Positions 18,812-28,708 of a stretch of DNA of 64,000 nt are shown one piece after another. The stretch comes from Paenibacillus doosanensis. Its GTDB lineage: Bacteria; Bacillota; Bacilli; Paenibacillales; NBRC-103111. The notes beneath the pieces were generated by a model. It saw only the letters and a program-made list of their open reading frames with translations. It was not told the origin of the DNA and made no database searches. Location of the stretch: contig NZ_JANYUY010000005.1 in assembly GCF_025060755.1 (NCBI RefSeq), positions 1 to 64,000 on the forward strand, written 5' to 3'. The translations under genes were made by a program, and so were the position numbers. How positions within the stretch are numbered: the first letter of the stretch is position 1; each line of letters begins with the position of its first letter.

Positions 18812-19675
18812 TTACGCCTCCCAACGGCCCAAAATGCCGCAAGGGAGCATGAGCTTCGAAGCGGTAATCGGCAGGCCGATTTCGCCGCAGGTGATATTGC
18901 CGCCGTAGGCCCGGCCCATCGACATGGCCAAAATATTTTTCAATACGGTGGCGGAAATGCCGGTCGTATACGAATTGATCAGCATGAACAGCGGCCTGTC
19001 CGACATAATCTGCATGCACTGTTCCACGAACGGGTACAGATTCGTCTCCAGCTTCCAAGTTTCCCCGTTCGGGCCGCGCCCGTAGGAAGGAGGGTCCATG
19101 ATGATGGCGTCGTATTTGCTGCCGCGGCGCTGTTCGCGCTGTACGAATTTGAACACGTCGTCGGTGATAAAGCGTACGGGACGGTCGCCGAGTCCGGACA
19201 GATGCAAATTTTCCTTGGCCCACTGCACGACCCCTTTGGACGCGTCGACATGGCATACGTCCGCCCCCGCATAGGCGCAGGCTACGCTGGCGCCGCCCGT
19301 ATAGGCGAACAGATTGAGGACGCGGATTTTGCGGCCCGCTCCCTGGATTTTATCCATCATCCACTTCCAGTTGGCGGCTTGCTCCGGGAACAGTCCGGTA
19401 TGCTTGAAGCTGGTCGGTTTGATATGGAACGACAGCTTGTCGTAGGAGATCGTCCACCGCTCGGGCAGCTCCTTCTTATATTCCCACTGACCGCCGCCGC
19501 TCGCGCTTCTATGATAATGGGCGTCGGCGCCCCGCCATAAGCCGTTTTCCTTGTGAATCGGCCAAATAATTTGCGGGTCCGGCCGGCGCAGAACGATGCT
19601 GCCCCAACGCTCCAGCTTCTCGCCGTCTCCCGTATCGATTAATTCGTAATCTTTCCAATCATGTGCTGCAAACAT
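18812..19675 (-). CDS. Class I SAM-dependent methyltransferase, RlmI/RlmK-like
   Basis: 287 aa. Motif I LNLFAYTGGASVACA, the acidic loop VDASKGVVQWA, and the catalytic DPPSYGRGPNGE loop match the 23S rRNA m5C/m2G methyltransferase group (RlmI, RlmK). The N-terminal PUA domain of full RlmI is absent; about 100 other residues precede the Rossmann core. Its operon partner is a pseudouridine synthase, supporting RNA as substrate. Start ATG at 19675 follows AAGGAAGG. Confidence 0.82.
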   Translation of the reverse strand: MFAAHDWKDYELIDTGDGEKLERWGSIVLRRPDPQIIWPIHKENGLWRGADAHYHRSASGGGQWEYKKELPERWTISYDKLSFHIKPTSFKHTGLFPEQAANWKWMMDKIQGAGRKIRVLNLFAYTGGASVACAYAGADVCHVDASKGVVQWAKENLHLSGLGDRPVRFITDDVFKFVQREQRRGSKYDAIIMDPPSYGRGPNGETWKLETNLYPFVEQCMQIMSDRPLFMLINSYTTGISATVLKNILAMSMGRAYGGNITCGEIGLPITASKLMLPCGILGRWEA

Positions 19676-19831
19676 AATGTAACCTTCCTTCTATCATTTT
19701 CCCGTGTGCATTCCGTTGTTCAAAAAAAGCACCTACCACATTTTACACTAATTGCTTGCGTAAAGCCATGGAGCGGCCTGGGGAAAGTCAACCGAGAACA
19801 GCATCATGCTTTTTATACAAAAGTCGATGAC

Positions 19832-19857
19832 AAAAAGACCGGCTCGTTGGCCGGTCT
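19832..19857 (-). terminator. Rho-independent terminator of the foldase gene
   Basis: On the minus strand AGACCGGC pairs with GCCGGTCT and is followed by TTTTTG. It lies about 30 bp after the foldase stop. The remaining sequence up to the methyltransferase start shows no gene. Confidence 0.75.
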
Positions 19858-19885
19858 GTCGTCTTTTCCCATAATCGGAACAAGC

Positions 19886-21022
19886 TTATTGGGGCAATTC
19901 TACGTTCGTGATCAGGCCCGGAAGCTCTTTGGTCATGAAGTCATTGTATTTCGTTTGCGATAACGATTGTTTAAGCGTTTCTTTCAGCTCGTCATAAGGA
20001 ATGACGCCGCGCGATTCCACGCGGATAATATGGTAGCCGTATTCCGTCTCGATCGGATCGCTGATTTTATTCAGTTCGAGCGTCATGGTCGCCTTCTTGA
20101 AATTCTCGGTCCATTGGCTCACCGGCACATTCGCATATAACCCGCCGTTATCCTTGGAGCCAGGGTCTTCCGAATACTGCTTGGCCAGCTCGGCAAAATC
20201 GGCGCCGGCCGCAAGCTTGTCTTGAATTTCCTTCAGCTTGGCGTCGACGGTTTCCTTAGGCAGCTTGCTGCCTTTATCGTCCTCGTTCATCACGAGAATA
20301 TGTCTCACCGATGCGGTAATGACGCTCTCGTCGCCGCTTGCGGCTTTCTTGTCGTATTCGGCTTTGACGGTCGCATCGTCGACCGCATTGGTCGACCAGG
20401 TCTGCAGCGTTACCGTATCCCGGACAAACGTTTTCAAATCGTCCTCGCTGAGGCCCTGCTGCTTCAATTGCTCGCTTAAGGTTTGGGCGGAGGACGAATT
20501 CAGCTGCTCCAATTGCCGCATTTGCCCGTCGACGAGAGCGGGAAGCTTGGCGGCCGTTTCTTCATCCAACTTGCCGGCGATGATATGAGATGCGGCGATT
20601 TGGTCAATAATATACTGTTTGTACTGATTGTCCTGCTCATGCTGCGCGTTTTGCGGGTTCAGGAAGCGCATGACGGCCGCAAACTTTTCGTAATCGCCGC
20701 GCGTCACCTGTCCTCCCTGATATTCGGCGACGGTTGCTGCCGTATCGAGCTTCTTGCCGACCCAGATCGTCTGGGTCTCGTCATCCCATTGGACGTCCTT
20801 GCCGAGAGCTTCGCTGACGAAACGAAGAGGCACATAGGTCGTGCCGTTGTAGATGAAACCTTGGCCCTGATCTTCCGCCGGTTTTTTCTCAAAACCGTCA
20901 AACATATATTTCAGGTTCTGGAAATATACTTCAATCTGAGTTCCGCTGGCGTAAGCCACGCTCCCTGTCAGCATAACGCCGAGAGAGAGGCCAAGCACCA
21001 AGCCTTTCAATTTGTCGTTCAT
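19886..21022 (-). CDS. Secreted PpiC-type peptidyl-prolyl isomerase with copper-amine-oxidase N-terminal-like domain
   Basis: 378 aa from ATG 21022. Earlier in-frame starts would place about 44 residues before a clear signal peptide (MNDKLKGLVLGLSLG...SVAYASG). There is no lipobox cysteine, unlike PrsA. After the signal lies a copper-amine-oxidase-N-like beta domain (GTTYVPLRFVSEALGKDVQW, about 60-95), common in Paenibacillus exported proteins, then a helical SurA_N-like region, then the parvulin domain (VRHILVMNEDD ... ADFAELAKQYSEDPGSKDNGG, about 225-330). It probably assists folding of secreted proteins at the wall-membrane interface. Confidence 0.85.
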   Translation of the reverse strand: MNDKLKGLVLGLSLGVMLTGSVAYASGTQIEVYFQNLKYMFDGFEKKPAEDQGQGFIYNGTTYVPLRFVSEALGKDVQWDDETQTIWVGKKLDTAATVAEYQGGQVTRGDYEKFAAVMRFLNPQNAQHEQDNQYKQYIIDQIAASHIIAGKLDEETAAKLPALVDGQMRQLEQLNSSSAQTLSEQLKQQGLSEDDLKTFVRDTVTLQTWSTNAVDDATVKAEYDKKAASGDESVITASVRHILVMNEDDKGSKLPKETVDAKLKEIQDKLAAGADFAELAKQYSEDPGSKDNGGLYANVPVSQWTENFKKATMTLELNKISDPIETEYGYHIIRVESRGVIPYDELKETLKQSLSQTKYNDFMTKELPGLITNVELPQ

Positions 21023-21224
21023 TCGTGTAATGACATCCTTTCTTGCCTTACGGCCAGCTTCGGGCAGTCCTTGTTCGAATCGCCGGAGCGAATGCAGGAC
21101 GTTTACTCGTATACTCGAATCGCCCAATAAAAAGTATTCCAGACGAATTGACAAAATCCTCCTCGGACGGAAAATAAGTATGTTTTTAGAATTAACGAAC
21201 TATTTGAAAAAAACGGAGAGGAAT

Positions 21225-21253
21225 TTGCCAATCGATGTAGTATTTCAATATTA
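21225..21253 (+). promoter_or_regulatory. Possible promoter of the glycogen operon
   Basis: TTGCCA (21225-21230) lies 17-18 bp upstream of ATATTA/TATTAG, about 40 bp before glgB. The -10 is a weak match, so this is tentative. Confidence 0.25.
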
Positions 21254-21289
21254 GAGGCGCAAAATTGAACAATAAGGGATGTGTGACCT

Positions 21290-23221
21290 ATGATGAGCGT
21301 AATCCCTGGTCCGGAAGATCTTTACCTGTTTCATGAAGGGAATTTATTCCGCAGCTACCGGGTGTTGGGGGCGCATTTTACGGAGCATGAAGGGACCCTT
21401 GGCGTTCGGTTTTCCGTCTGGGCCCCCCATGCGCGCGAAGTCCGCGTTATTGGAGATTTTAATTACTGGAACGGCAGCGAGCATGTCCTCAGCAAAATCA
21501 GCGTTTGGGGCGTGTGGAGTCTGTTCGTGCCAAATGTCCGCGAGGGCGAGTATTACAAATACGAGATCGTCACCTCGCACGGAACGCTAGTATGGAAGGC
21601 CGATCCGTACGCTTTTCATTCCGAGCTGAAGCCGGGAACGGCCTCCCGGGTTTGTTCGCTGGAAGGTTACGAATGGCATGATGACGCCTGGCAGGAAGCG
21701 AAGCGCCGGCAGCTGCCGTACGACCGGCCGATGAACATCTATGAGGTCCATATGGGCACATGGAAAAAGAAGCCGGGCGACGGGTACTATACGTACCGTG
21801 AGCTGGCCGACGAGTTGGTGGATTACGTCGCGCACATGGGCTATACCCATATCGAGCTGATGCCGCTCGCCGAGCATCCTTTTGACCGCTCGTGGGGCTA
21901 TCAGGCGACGGGCTACTACTCCGTTACCAGCCGCTTCGGAACGCCGAAGGATTTCATGTATTTTGTCGACCGCTGCCATCAGCAGGGAATCGGCGTGATT
22001 ATGGACTGGGTGCCGGGGCATTTTGTGAAGGACGATCACGGCCTGCGCCATTTTGACGGCCAGCCGCTCTATGAGCACAGCGATCCGCTCAGAGCCGAGA
22101 AGCCCGAGTGGGGGACGATGGCCTTCGATTTCTCCAAGCCGGAAGTCGTCAGCTTCCTGATCTCCAACGCCTTGTTCTGGATGGATATGTTCCATATTGA
22201 CGGTCTGCGGGTCGACGCCGTCGCCAGCTTGCTGTATTTGAACTTCGGCAAGCCGCGCGAGCAGTGGATCAAGAACGAGCAGGGCGGGGAAGACAATCCG
22301 GAAGCGATTGCGTTTTTGAAGAAGCTCAACCAGACGGTATTTGCCCATTATCCGGATGCACTTATGATGGCGGAGGATTCGAGCGACTGGCCCCTCGTTA
22401 CCGCGCCTGTGCATGACGGAGGCCTCGGATTCAACTACAAATGGAACATGGGCTGGATGAACGACATGCTGCGCTACATGGAATGCGATCCGTATTTCCG
22501 CAAGGGCCGGCATAACTTGCTAACTTTTTCTTTCATGTACACCTACTCCGAAAATTACGTGCTGCCCTTATCTCACGATGAGGTCGTGCACGGCAAGAAA
22601 TCGCTTCTCAACAAAATGCCGGGTGATTACTGGCAAAAATTCGCTAACCTGCGGGTGCTGTACGGCTATATGATGGGGCATCCGGGCAAAAAGCTGCTGT
22701 TCATGGGCGGCGAATTCGGGCAGTTCGACGAATGGAAGGATCTTGAGGATCTGGACTGGGAAATGCTCGGCTATGACAGTCACCGGGGCATGCATCAGTA
22801 CGTCCACGATTTAAACCACCTTTATTTGCAAGAAAAAGCGCTTTGGGAGCTGGACCACAGCCCCGAAGGATTTTCCTGGATTGATCCGCACGACCACAAC
22901 CAGAGCATTGTTACTTTCACCAGACAATCGAGCGATCCGAATGATTTTTTGATCATTGTCTGCAATTTTACTCCGGTAACCCACGCACGATACCGGATTG
23001 GCGTACCTTTTGCGGGGGAATATACGGAGCGGTTTAACAGCGATACCCCTGTTTACGGAGGGTCCGGGCAGTTGAATACGGGAAGGCTCAAGACGGAGAA
23101 CGTGTCTTGGCACTTCCAGCCTTGCAGCTTGCATATTACGATTCCCCCGCTTGCAACCGTTGTTTTGAAGCCTGTCAAAATTGGACGCAAAGAAGCTGCT
23201 GGAAAAAGAGAAAGGGGATAG
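21290..23221 (+). CDS. glgB: 1,4-alpha-glucan branching enzyme
   Basis: 643 aa, GH13 branching enzyme making alpha-1,6 branches in glycogen. A CBM48 domain (about 25-115, [20 protein letters not shown]) precedes the GH13 barrel. Catalytic residues are visible: nucleophile Asp in [12 protein letters not shown], acid/base Glu in [10 protein letters not shown], and the transition-state Asp in [12 protein letters not shown]. The C-terminal beta domain follows. The N-terminus is the short type, as in Bacillus. It is first in the glgBCDA operon; ATGATG gives two possible starts 3 nt apart after AAGGGATG. Confidence 0.95.
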   Translation: MMSVIPGPEDLYLFHEGNLFRSYRVLGAHFTEHEGTLGVRFSVWAPHAREVRVIGDFNYWNGSEHVLSKISVWGVWSLFVPNVREGEYYKYEIVTSHGTLVWKADPYAFHSELKPGTASRVCSLEGYEWHDDAWQEAKRRQLPYDRPMNIYEVHMGTWKKKPGDGYYTYRELADELVDYVAHMGYTHIELMPLAEHPFDRSWGYQATGYYSVTSRFGTPKDFMYFVDRCHQQGIGVIMDWVPGHFVKDDHGLRHFDGQPLYEHSDPLRAEKPEWGTMAFDFSKPEVVSFLISNALFWMDMFHIDGLRVDAVASLLYLNFGKPREQWIKNEQGGEDNPEAIAFLKKLNQTVFAHYPDALMMAEDSSDWPLVTAPVHDGGLGFNYKWNMGWMNDMLRYMECDPYFRKGRHNLLTFSFMYTYSENYVLPLSHDEVVHGKKSLLNKMPGDYWQKFANLRVLYGYMMGHPGKKLLFMGGEFGQFDEWKDLEDLDWEMLGYDSHRGMHQYVHDLNHLYLQEKALWELDHSPEGFSWIDPHDHNQSIVTFTRQSSDPNDFLIIVCNFTPVTHARYRIGVPFAGEYTERFNSDTPVYGGSGQLNTGRLKTENVSWHFQPCSLHITIPPLATVVLKPVKIGRKEAAGKRERG

Positions 23222-23226
23222 GTTCG

Positions 23227-24390
23227 ATGCGCAAAAAAGAGTGCGTGGCCATGCTGCTCGCAGGGGGCGAGGGACGGCGTTTAGGAGTGTTAACCAATAA
23301 ATTGGCGAAGCCCGCTGTTCATTTTGGAGGGAAATATCGCATTATCGATTTTACTTTGAGCAATTGCACCAATTCGGGCATCGATACGGTGGGCGTGCTG
23401 ACGCAGTATCAGCCGCTCGTGCTGAACTCGTATATCGGCATCGGGACACCGTGGGACCTCGACCGCAAAAGCGGGGGGGTAACCGTGCTGCCCCCTTATA
23501 TGGAGCAGCAGGGCGGCGATTGGTACCGGGGTACGGCCAACGCTATTTACCGCAACATATCATTCATCGAGCAGTACGATCCGGAATACGTTCTGGTCAT
23601 ATCCGGCGACCACATCTATAAGATGGATTACGATCGGATGCTCGATTTTCATAAGAGAAAGGGCGCCGACGCCACGATCGCCGTCATCGAAGTGAGATGG
23701 GATGAAGCAAGCCGCTTCGGGATCATGAGCACGGACGACGACGAACGTATTGTCGAATTCGCCGAGAAGCCGAAAGAGCCCAAGAGCAATTTGGCCTCCA
23801 TGGGCATTTACATATTCAATTGGCAGGTGCTTAAAGCCTACCTGACGATGGACGAGAACAATCCCGAATCCAGCAAGGACTTCGGTAAAGATGTCATACC
23901 GCTGATGCTTCGCGAAAAATTAAACATATATGCCTATCCGTTCGAAGGTTATTGGAAAGATGTCGGCACGATCGAGAGCTTATGGGAAGCGAATATGGAT
24001 CTTCTGGAAAATGAGCCGCAGTTTAATTTGAACGACCGCGAATGGCGGATCTATTCGGTCAATCCTTGCCAGCCGGGCCAATATGTGGCTCCGACGGCGC
24101 AAATCAGACGCTCGCTCGTCAACGAGGGCTGCAGCGTATTCGGAGAAGTCGATCATTCCGTATTGTTCTATGGCGTGCACGTTGGCGAAGGCTGCTACAT
24201 CAAGGACTCCGTCATCATGCCGAATGTGAAGATCGGGAACAACGTAAAAATATATAAGGCGATCATAGGGGAGAACACCGTCGTAGAAGACGGCTGCGTC
24301 ATCGGAGACGCGGACGGCGATTCCAACATCATCTTGATCGGCGGCAATGAAACTATCAGTATGGCGACGATGACCAACTTGAAAGGGTGA
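23227..24390 (+). CDS. glgC: Glucose-1-phosphate adenylyltransferase catalytic subunit
   Basis: 387 aa from ATG 23227, preceded by GAAAGGGGATAGG; the frame is open into glgB but with no ribosome site. It makes ADP-glucose from ATP and glucose-1-phosphate. The nucleotide loop [11 protein letters not shown] is at about 9-19, then [15 protein letters not shown] and the substrate region [13 protein letters not shown] left-handed beta-helix C-terminal domain is suggested by the repeated hexapeptides ([20 protein letters not shown]). It is 5 bp after glgB. GlgC and GlgD form the heteromer in Bacilli. Confidence 0.95.
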   Translation: MRKKECVAMLLAGGEGRRLGVLTNKLAKPAVHFGGKYRIIDFTLSNCTNSGIDTVGVLTQYQPLVLNSYIGIGTPWDLDRKSGGVTVLPPYMEQQGGDWYRGTANAIYRNISFIEQYDPEYVLVISGDHIYKMDYDRMLDFHKRKGADATIAVIEVRWDEASRFGIMSTDDDERIVEFAEKPKEPKSNLASMGIYIFNWQVLKAYLTMDENNPESSKDFGKDVIPLMLREKLNIYAYPFEGYWKDVGTIESLWEANMDLLENEPQFNLNDREWRIYSVNPCQPGQYVAPTAQIRRSLVNEGCSVFGEVDHSVLFYGVHVGEGCYIKDSVIMPNVKIGNNVKIYKAIIGENTVVEDGCVIGDADGDSNIILIGGNETISMATMTNLKG

Positions 24391-24396
24391 GTTCGT

Positions 24397-25506
24397 ATGA
24401 AGCGAATGATGGGTGTTATCAATCTGGTGAACGAGCCTGATGATCTGGAAGAACTGACCTATTCCCGCTGCGTGGCTTCGGTTCCCTTCGGAGCGAGGTA
24501 CCGGCTGATCGATTTTGCGCTTTCCAATATGGTCAATTCCGGGATGGAGAACGTCGCCGTTTTTACACAGCATAAATACCGTTCCTTGATGGACCATCTC
24601 GGCTCCGGCAAGGAGTGGGATTTGGACCGCAAACGCGGAGGGCTGTTCCTCTTGCCTGCGATTTTGCACGAAACGACGGGGATGGCCCGCGGGGACCTGT
24701 TCCAATTTTACAGCCACCGCGATTATTTTTACCGGGCGCGCGAGGAATATGTCGTCATCTCCCGCAGCCATATCGTCTGCAACCTCGATTTCAACGAAGT
24801 GCTGGATTACCATTTGGAGAAAAACGCCGATATTACGGTCGTCTACAAGGAAGCGGAAGAAGAGGAATTCGCCAAATTCCGCCGGCTCGCCGTCAAAGAA
24901 GACGGACAGGTTACCGTGATGGAAGATCATTCCGGCCGTCTGCGCAACGACAATATTTCGATGGAAATGTACGTGATGAGCAAGGAGCTGCTGCTTGACA
25001 TGGTCGAGTCTTGCCTGGCGCAGGGCTACGATCATTTGGTCCGCGACGGCATTATGAAAAATATCGGCAAGCTCAGCGTTTACGGATACGAGCATAAAGG
25101 ACATACTGGCATAGTGAATACGATTCAAAGCTACTATAAACATAGCATGCAGCTTCTGAATCCGAATGTTTGGCGCGAGCTGTTCTTTCAAAAAAATCTC
25201 GTTTTTACCAAAGTCAAAGACGAACCTCCGGCCAAATACGCCGATAACGCCCATACCCGCAACTCCCTGATCGCCAACGGCTGCGTGATCGAAGGCAAGG
25301 TGGAGAATTGCATTTTGTTCCGCGGCGTCAAAATCCGCAAGGGCGCATATGTGAAAAACTGCATCATTTTGCAAAACTGCGAGATTGAAGAAAATGTCAT
25401 TATCGAAAATGCGATTCTCGACAAGGACGTATTTATTAGCAGGGGCCGGGTGCTTACCGGGGATAAACAGGCGCCGTTCATCGCTTCCAAAACGAAGGTT
25501 ATCTGA
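24397..25506 (+). CDS. glgD: Glucose-1-phosphate adenylyltransferase regulatory subunit
   Basis: 369 aa, starting 6 bp after glgC. It is homologous to GlgC but lacks the glycine-rich nucleotide loop (the N-terminus reads MKRMMGVINLVNEPDD...), as expected for GlgD, which raises GlgC activity. PFGARYRLIDFALSNMVNSG and the C-terminal beta-helix hexapeptides (CEIEENVIIENAILDKDVFI) are conserved. A terminator-like hairpin separates it from glgA. Confidence 0.93.
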   Translation: MKRMMGVINLVNEPDDLEELTYSRCVASVPFGARYRLIDFALSNMVNSGMENVAVFTQHKYRSLMDHLGSGKEWDLDRKRGGLFLLPAILHETTGMARGDLFQFYSHRDYFYRAREEYVVISRSHIVCNLDFNEVLDYHLEKNADITVVYKEAEEEEFAKFRRLAVKEDGQVTVMEDHSGRLRNDNISMEMYVMSKELLLDMVESCLAQGYDHLVRDGIMKNIGKLSVYGYEHKGHTGIVNTIQSYYKHSMQLLNPNVWRELFFQKNLVFTKVKDEPPAKYADNAHTRNSLIANGCVIEGKVENCILFRGVKIRKGAYVKNCIILQNCEIEENVIIENAILDKDVFISRGRVLTGDKQAPFIASKTKVI

Positions 25507-25516
25507 CGCGCGATAA

Positions 25517-25552
25517 GGCGGGGACGTCATTCGAGGCGCCCCGTCTTTTTTT
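25517..25552 (+). terminator. Intercistronic terminator between glgD and glgA
   Basis: GGCGGGG (25517-25523) pairs with CCCCGTC (25539-25545, one G-U), followed by seven T. It could lower or uncouple glgA expression within the operon. Confidence 0.6.
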
Positions 25553-25589
25553 CTTCGGGCAAGTCTCAATTGAAAAGGAGTGGGAAGCC

Positions 25590-27017
25590 ATGAAAGTGTT
25601 ATTTGCCGCATCGGAAGCCGTACCTTTCGTCAAAACGGGAGGCTTGGCGGATGTCATAGGCTCTCTGCCGAAGCAATTGGCGGGGCAGGGACTGGACGTG
25701 AGGGTCATACTGCCGAAATACGAAGATATTCCCGATCAGTATGCGCAGGCGATGGAAACCGTCTCCACCTTCACTTTGCAGATGGGCTGGAGACAGCTGT
25801 ACTGCGGTATCTTGAAGTTGGAGCATGAGGGGATCGTATTTTACTTCGTCGACAATGAATATTATTTCCGCCGCCGGGGCTGCTATGGATATGAGGACGA
25901 TGCCGAACGGTTCGCTTTCTTTTGCCGGGCGGTTATGGATTCGCTGCAGCATATCGATTTCATTCCCGATGTGATTCACTGTCACGATTGGCAGGCCGGA
26001 ATGATTCCGGTATTGTACCGCGCCCATTTTAGCTACCAGCCGAAATACGCTCATATCAAAACGATGATGACGGTTCATAATTTGAAATATCAAGGGGTAT
26101 TCGCCAAAGAGCTGTTCAAGGACTTCTTCGCGCTAGGGGACGAGCATTTTACCGGTTATGCGCTGGAGCAGTACGGGGGAGCCAGCTTTATGAAAGGCGG
26201 GCTGTTGTATTCGGATCTCATTACGACGGTCAGTCCGACGTATGCGGCGGAAATTCAGACGCCGTTCTACGGCGAATATTTGGACGGCCTGCTGCGCAGC
26301 CAAAGCCACCGGCTGTACGGAATCGTCAACGGCATCGATTACGCCGAGTTCGATCCGATGACCGATCCGAATCTGGAAGTCCATTACCGCGATTCGCTGG
26401 AGAAGAAGCAGCAGAACAAGCTGAAGCTTCAGGAGAGGCTGGGGCTGACGGTACGCAAGGATGTGCCGCTGATCGCTCTGGTAACCCGTCTGGTCGAGCA
26501 GAAGGGACTCGCCTTGATCGACCGCGTGATGGCCGAGCTCATGGCGCTGGATGCGCAGTGGGTTATTCTCGGAACGGGAGAACATCGCTTCGAGCAGCTG
26601 TTCCGCTGGGCCCAGGAAAGCTATCCCGGCAAGGTGTCCGCCAACATCACGTTCAGCGAAGGCTTGGCCCGGCAAATTTATGCGGCATCGGACTTGTTCC
26701 TGATGCCGTCGCAGTTCGAGCCGTGCGGGATCGGGCAGCTGATAGCGATGCGGTACCGTTCGGTGCCGATCGTCCGGGAGACCGGCGGCCTGAAGGATAC
26801 CGTGCAGTCTTACAATGAAGCGACAGGCGAAGGCACGGGGTTCAGCTTCGCGCATTACAATGCGCATGACATGCTGTATACGATCGAGCGGGCGGTGCGG
26901 CTGTATCGCGAAGAGGAAGCTTGGGCCCGCATTATGGACAATATTAAGCAAAAAGATTTCAGCTGGACGCAATCGGCGCAGGAATATGCCGCATTGTATG
27001 AACAGATGCTTCGATAG
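25590..27017 (+). CDS. glgA: Glycogen synthase (ADP-glucose type)
   Basis: 475 aa, GT5 family, extending alpha-1,4-glucan from ADP-glucose. The N-terminal VPFVKTGGLADVIGSLP binds the ADP-glucose phosphates. HCHDWQAG and the C-terminal SQFEPCGIGQLIAMRYR with the conserved Glu are present, so both Rossmann folds are intact. ATG follows AAAAGGAGTGG. It is last in the cluster; no glgP phosphorylase follows, unlike the B. subtilis operon. A large hairpin with a T-run closes the unit. Confidence 0.95.
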   Translation: MKVLFAASEAVPFVKTGGLADVIGSLPKQLAGQGLDVRVILPKYEDIPDQYAQAMETVSTFTLQMGWRQLYCGILKLEHEGIVFYFVDNEYYFRRRGCYGYEDDAERFAFFCRAVMDSLQHIDFIPDVIHCHDWQAGMIPVLYRAHFSYQPKYAHIKTMMTVHNLKYQGVFAKELFKDFFALGDEHFTGYALEQYGGASFMKGGLLYSDLITTVSPTYAAEIQTPFYGEYLDGLLRSQSHRLYGIVNGIDYAEFDPMTDPNLEVHYRDSLEKKQQNKLKLQERLGLTVRKDVPLIALVTRLVEQKGLALIDRVMAELMALDAQWVILGTGEHRFEQLFRWAQESYPGKVSANITFSEGLARQIYAASDLFLMPSQFEPCGIGQLIAMRYRSVPIVRETGGLKDTVQSYNEATGEGTGFSFAHYNAHDMLYTIERAVRLYREEEAWARIMDNIKQKDFSWTQSAQEYAALYEQMLR

Positions 27018-27046
27018 CCTCACCGGGAATAATATCCGGATGTGAC

Positions 27047-27147
27047 AAAAAGACAGCCTGATCGATTTTGAACCGCTCCTCCGTTTTTGCATGCTTCTCT
27101 GGCACTTGAGGACGGTTCAATCGCTATCGGGCTGTCTTTGGTTTTTT
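27047..27147 (+). terminator. Long hairpin terminator after glgA
   Basis: AAAGACAGCC (27049-27058) pairs with GGCTGTCTTT (27130-27139); further imperfect pairing includes GATTTTGAACCG with CGGTTCAATC. GGTTTTTT follows. The stem is long and interrupted. Confidence 0.7.
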
Positions 27148-27169
27148 CCGGCGCGCCTGCACCTTCTTA

Positions 27170-27394
27170 TCAGGAATGATCTGCGGCCAGATCGTCGTAA
27201 TACATCGTCTCATTGTTGAAGGAACGGTTGATGGATAAGAAGGTGTGCAGCAGCTCGAAGAGCTCCGATTGGTCGAGCTGCAGCGATACGTGCCCGCTGC
27301 CGGCCGCATTAGTGGAAACATTGAGCAAGATCGATTTGTGATCCTGATCAACCTGGATTTCCCATTGATCTTTCTTCAACACGCTTTCCCACAT
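27170..27394 (-). CDS. Conserved-type hypothetical protein, 74 aa
   Basis: Start ATG 27394 is chosen because AAGGGGAGTGG lies 8-11 nt before it; the GTG 12 nt upstream would overlap that site. The product is soluble and acidic, with alternating hydrophobic residues (WEIQVDQDHKSILLNVS, HVSLQLDQSELFELLHTFL), suggesting a small alpha/beta fold. It is monocistronic and convergent with glgA. The family is not recognised and no function is assigned. Confidence 0.6.
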   Translation of the reverse strand: MWESVLKKDQWEIQVDQDHKSILLNVSTNAAGSGHVSLQLDQSELFELLHTFLSINRSFNNETMYYDDLAADHS

Positions 27395-27541
27395 GTGCAG
27401 TTCCACTCCCCTTTTTTTACTGAGGTCTCATGCTTGTTCATCTTTGGACATGATATTCATTATATGAGCCTCCGAAGGATAATATGACAGCCTGCCTGCT
27501 GTTTTTGCCGGCAGGGCCGCGCCCTGCGGTCAACGAAGAAG

Positions 27542-27575
27542 AGAGCCTAACCTTGTCAGGATAGGCTCTTTCTTT
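27542..27575. terminator. Hairpin in the 27395-27960 interval, terminator-like
   Basis: AGAGCCTA (27543-27550) pairs with TAGGCTCT (27562-27569), followed by TTCTTTC; the A-rich flank also suits the minus strand, where it would end the NlpC/P60 transcript. The rest of this 566-bp interval, upstream of the small minus-strand gene, shows no supportable gene. Confidence 0.55.
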
Positions 27576-27960
27576 CATTGTGAATCCGTTTTTCGAGTGC
27601 GCATCTGCCGGGCGCGCCAGTGGCTGCGGCCCCAAATCGGTGCTTTTAAAGTTCCTGGGGAGCTCGTGCGGCGCTTAAGAATGCAAGTCCGGACCGGAGA
27701 AAATACGCCCTAAAGCGACAAGCTTTCGACAGACCTATACAAAAAAAGTGTCATAGGACTAGTTCTGGTTCTATCAACCTATTGCGTCTTATTTACCAAA
27801 TAATTTACACTCAAGCTATAAGCGGAACGTGCGGGCCTTACATTTGCCGTTCTGCAATGCCTTGGAAAGCGCGGGCCGAAGGCGGAATGCGCCTCAAGGA
27901 AGAGGCATCTGCATTGCGGAAAACTCTACTTTTCCAATAGGGATTATTTATTATCTTCTG

Positions 27961-28479
27961 TTACAATACTCTTCTAGCTGTAATATAGCGACTCGAATAT
28001 TTGCTCAGATCGCTTATAATGACCCCGTTCACGGAGCTGCCAATTGTGTTATGTATAAATTGGCCGTTTCCGATATAAATACCAACATGATTAACTTTCC
28101 CCGGCGTTGTCGTACTGAAGAAGATCAGATCGCCTTTTTTTAAGTTGCTTTTGCTGACATAGGTGCCCTGTTTGCTCTGTGCGGTGGAACCCCATTTGAG
28201 CGTGACTCCTTGAGTGCCAAATACATATTTGGTAAAAGAGGAGCAATCGAAGATCATCTTAGACGGATTGTTCACTCCGAATTCATAGCGTACTTTGCCC
28301 TGTAAGGACTTCGCCTTGGCGATAATCTTGTCCGCCTTCTGACTGGCGGTTGCAGTCGATTGAACTTCTGCGGTTGCGGCATGAGCCGAGATCGGGGCGG
28401 TGATCATAGCGGATGTCAAAACAAGGGTGAGACAGCTTGCTCCAACAATGGTTCTGGTTAGCCAACTTGCTTTTGTCAT
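27961..28479 (-). CDS. Secreted NlpC/P60 cell-wall endopeptidase
   Basis: 172 aa. Signal peptide about 1-34 (SAMITAPISAHAATA). The NlpC/P60 core occupies the rest: catalytic Cys in FDCSSFTKYVF, catalytic His in HVGIYIGNG and the third polar residue in FIHNTIG. No SH3 or LysM targeting domain is present, so it is a minimal gamma-D-Glu-diamino-acid endopeptidase. The start follows GGGAGG. A good sigma-A promoter lies 40 bp upstream; monocistronic. Confidence 0.9.
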   Translation of the reverse strand: MTKASWLTRTIVGASCLTLVLTSAMITAPISAHAATAEVQSTATASQKADKIIAKAKSLQGKVRYEFGVNNPSKMIFDCSSFTKYVFGTQGVTLKWGSTAQSKQGTYVSKSNLKKGDLIFFSTTTPGKVNHVGIYIGNGQFIHNTIGSSVNGVIISDLSKYSSRYITARRVL

Positions 28480-28518
28480 ATAATCCTCCCATTAGCCATT
28501 AGTGGTGTATCTGGGAGT

Positions 28519-28547
28519 AGTATATCATGCGCCCTAGTTATTGGTAA
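28519..28547 (-). promoter_or_regulatory. Sigma-A promoter of the NlpC/P60 gene
   Basis: Read on the minus strand: TTACCA (28547-28542), 17-bp spacer, TATACT (28524-28519), then about 40 nt of leader to the start codon. Confidence 0.6.
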
Positions 28548-28708
28548 TCCTCAAAATATGGTAGAAAGATTTTCGAAGTATTACGGCGGAGAAAATAGGG
28601 GTTCTCATTATTTTTTACAATTAATTCACAGGGATAAGCATAATCATCACATTTTATTCATAAACATAGTGATAATTTGAATTAAGTAGGAAACAAGGGG
28701 TGCATATC

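Noticed and set aside
18758-19540. 260-codon plus-strand frame opposite the methyltransferase gene
   Set aside because: The minus strand carries the DPPSYG methyltransferase signature; the plus frame has no motif or ribosome site.
23980-25611. 543-codon open frame on the minus strand across glgC and glgD
   Set aside because: Lies wholly opposite genes with strong homology motifs; no ribosome site, no recognisable domain.
27438-27635. 65-codon minus-strand frame
   Set aside because: It spans the hairpin at 27542-27575 and has no ribosome site.
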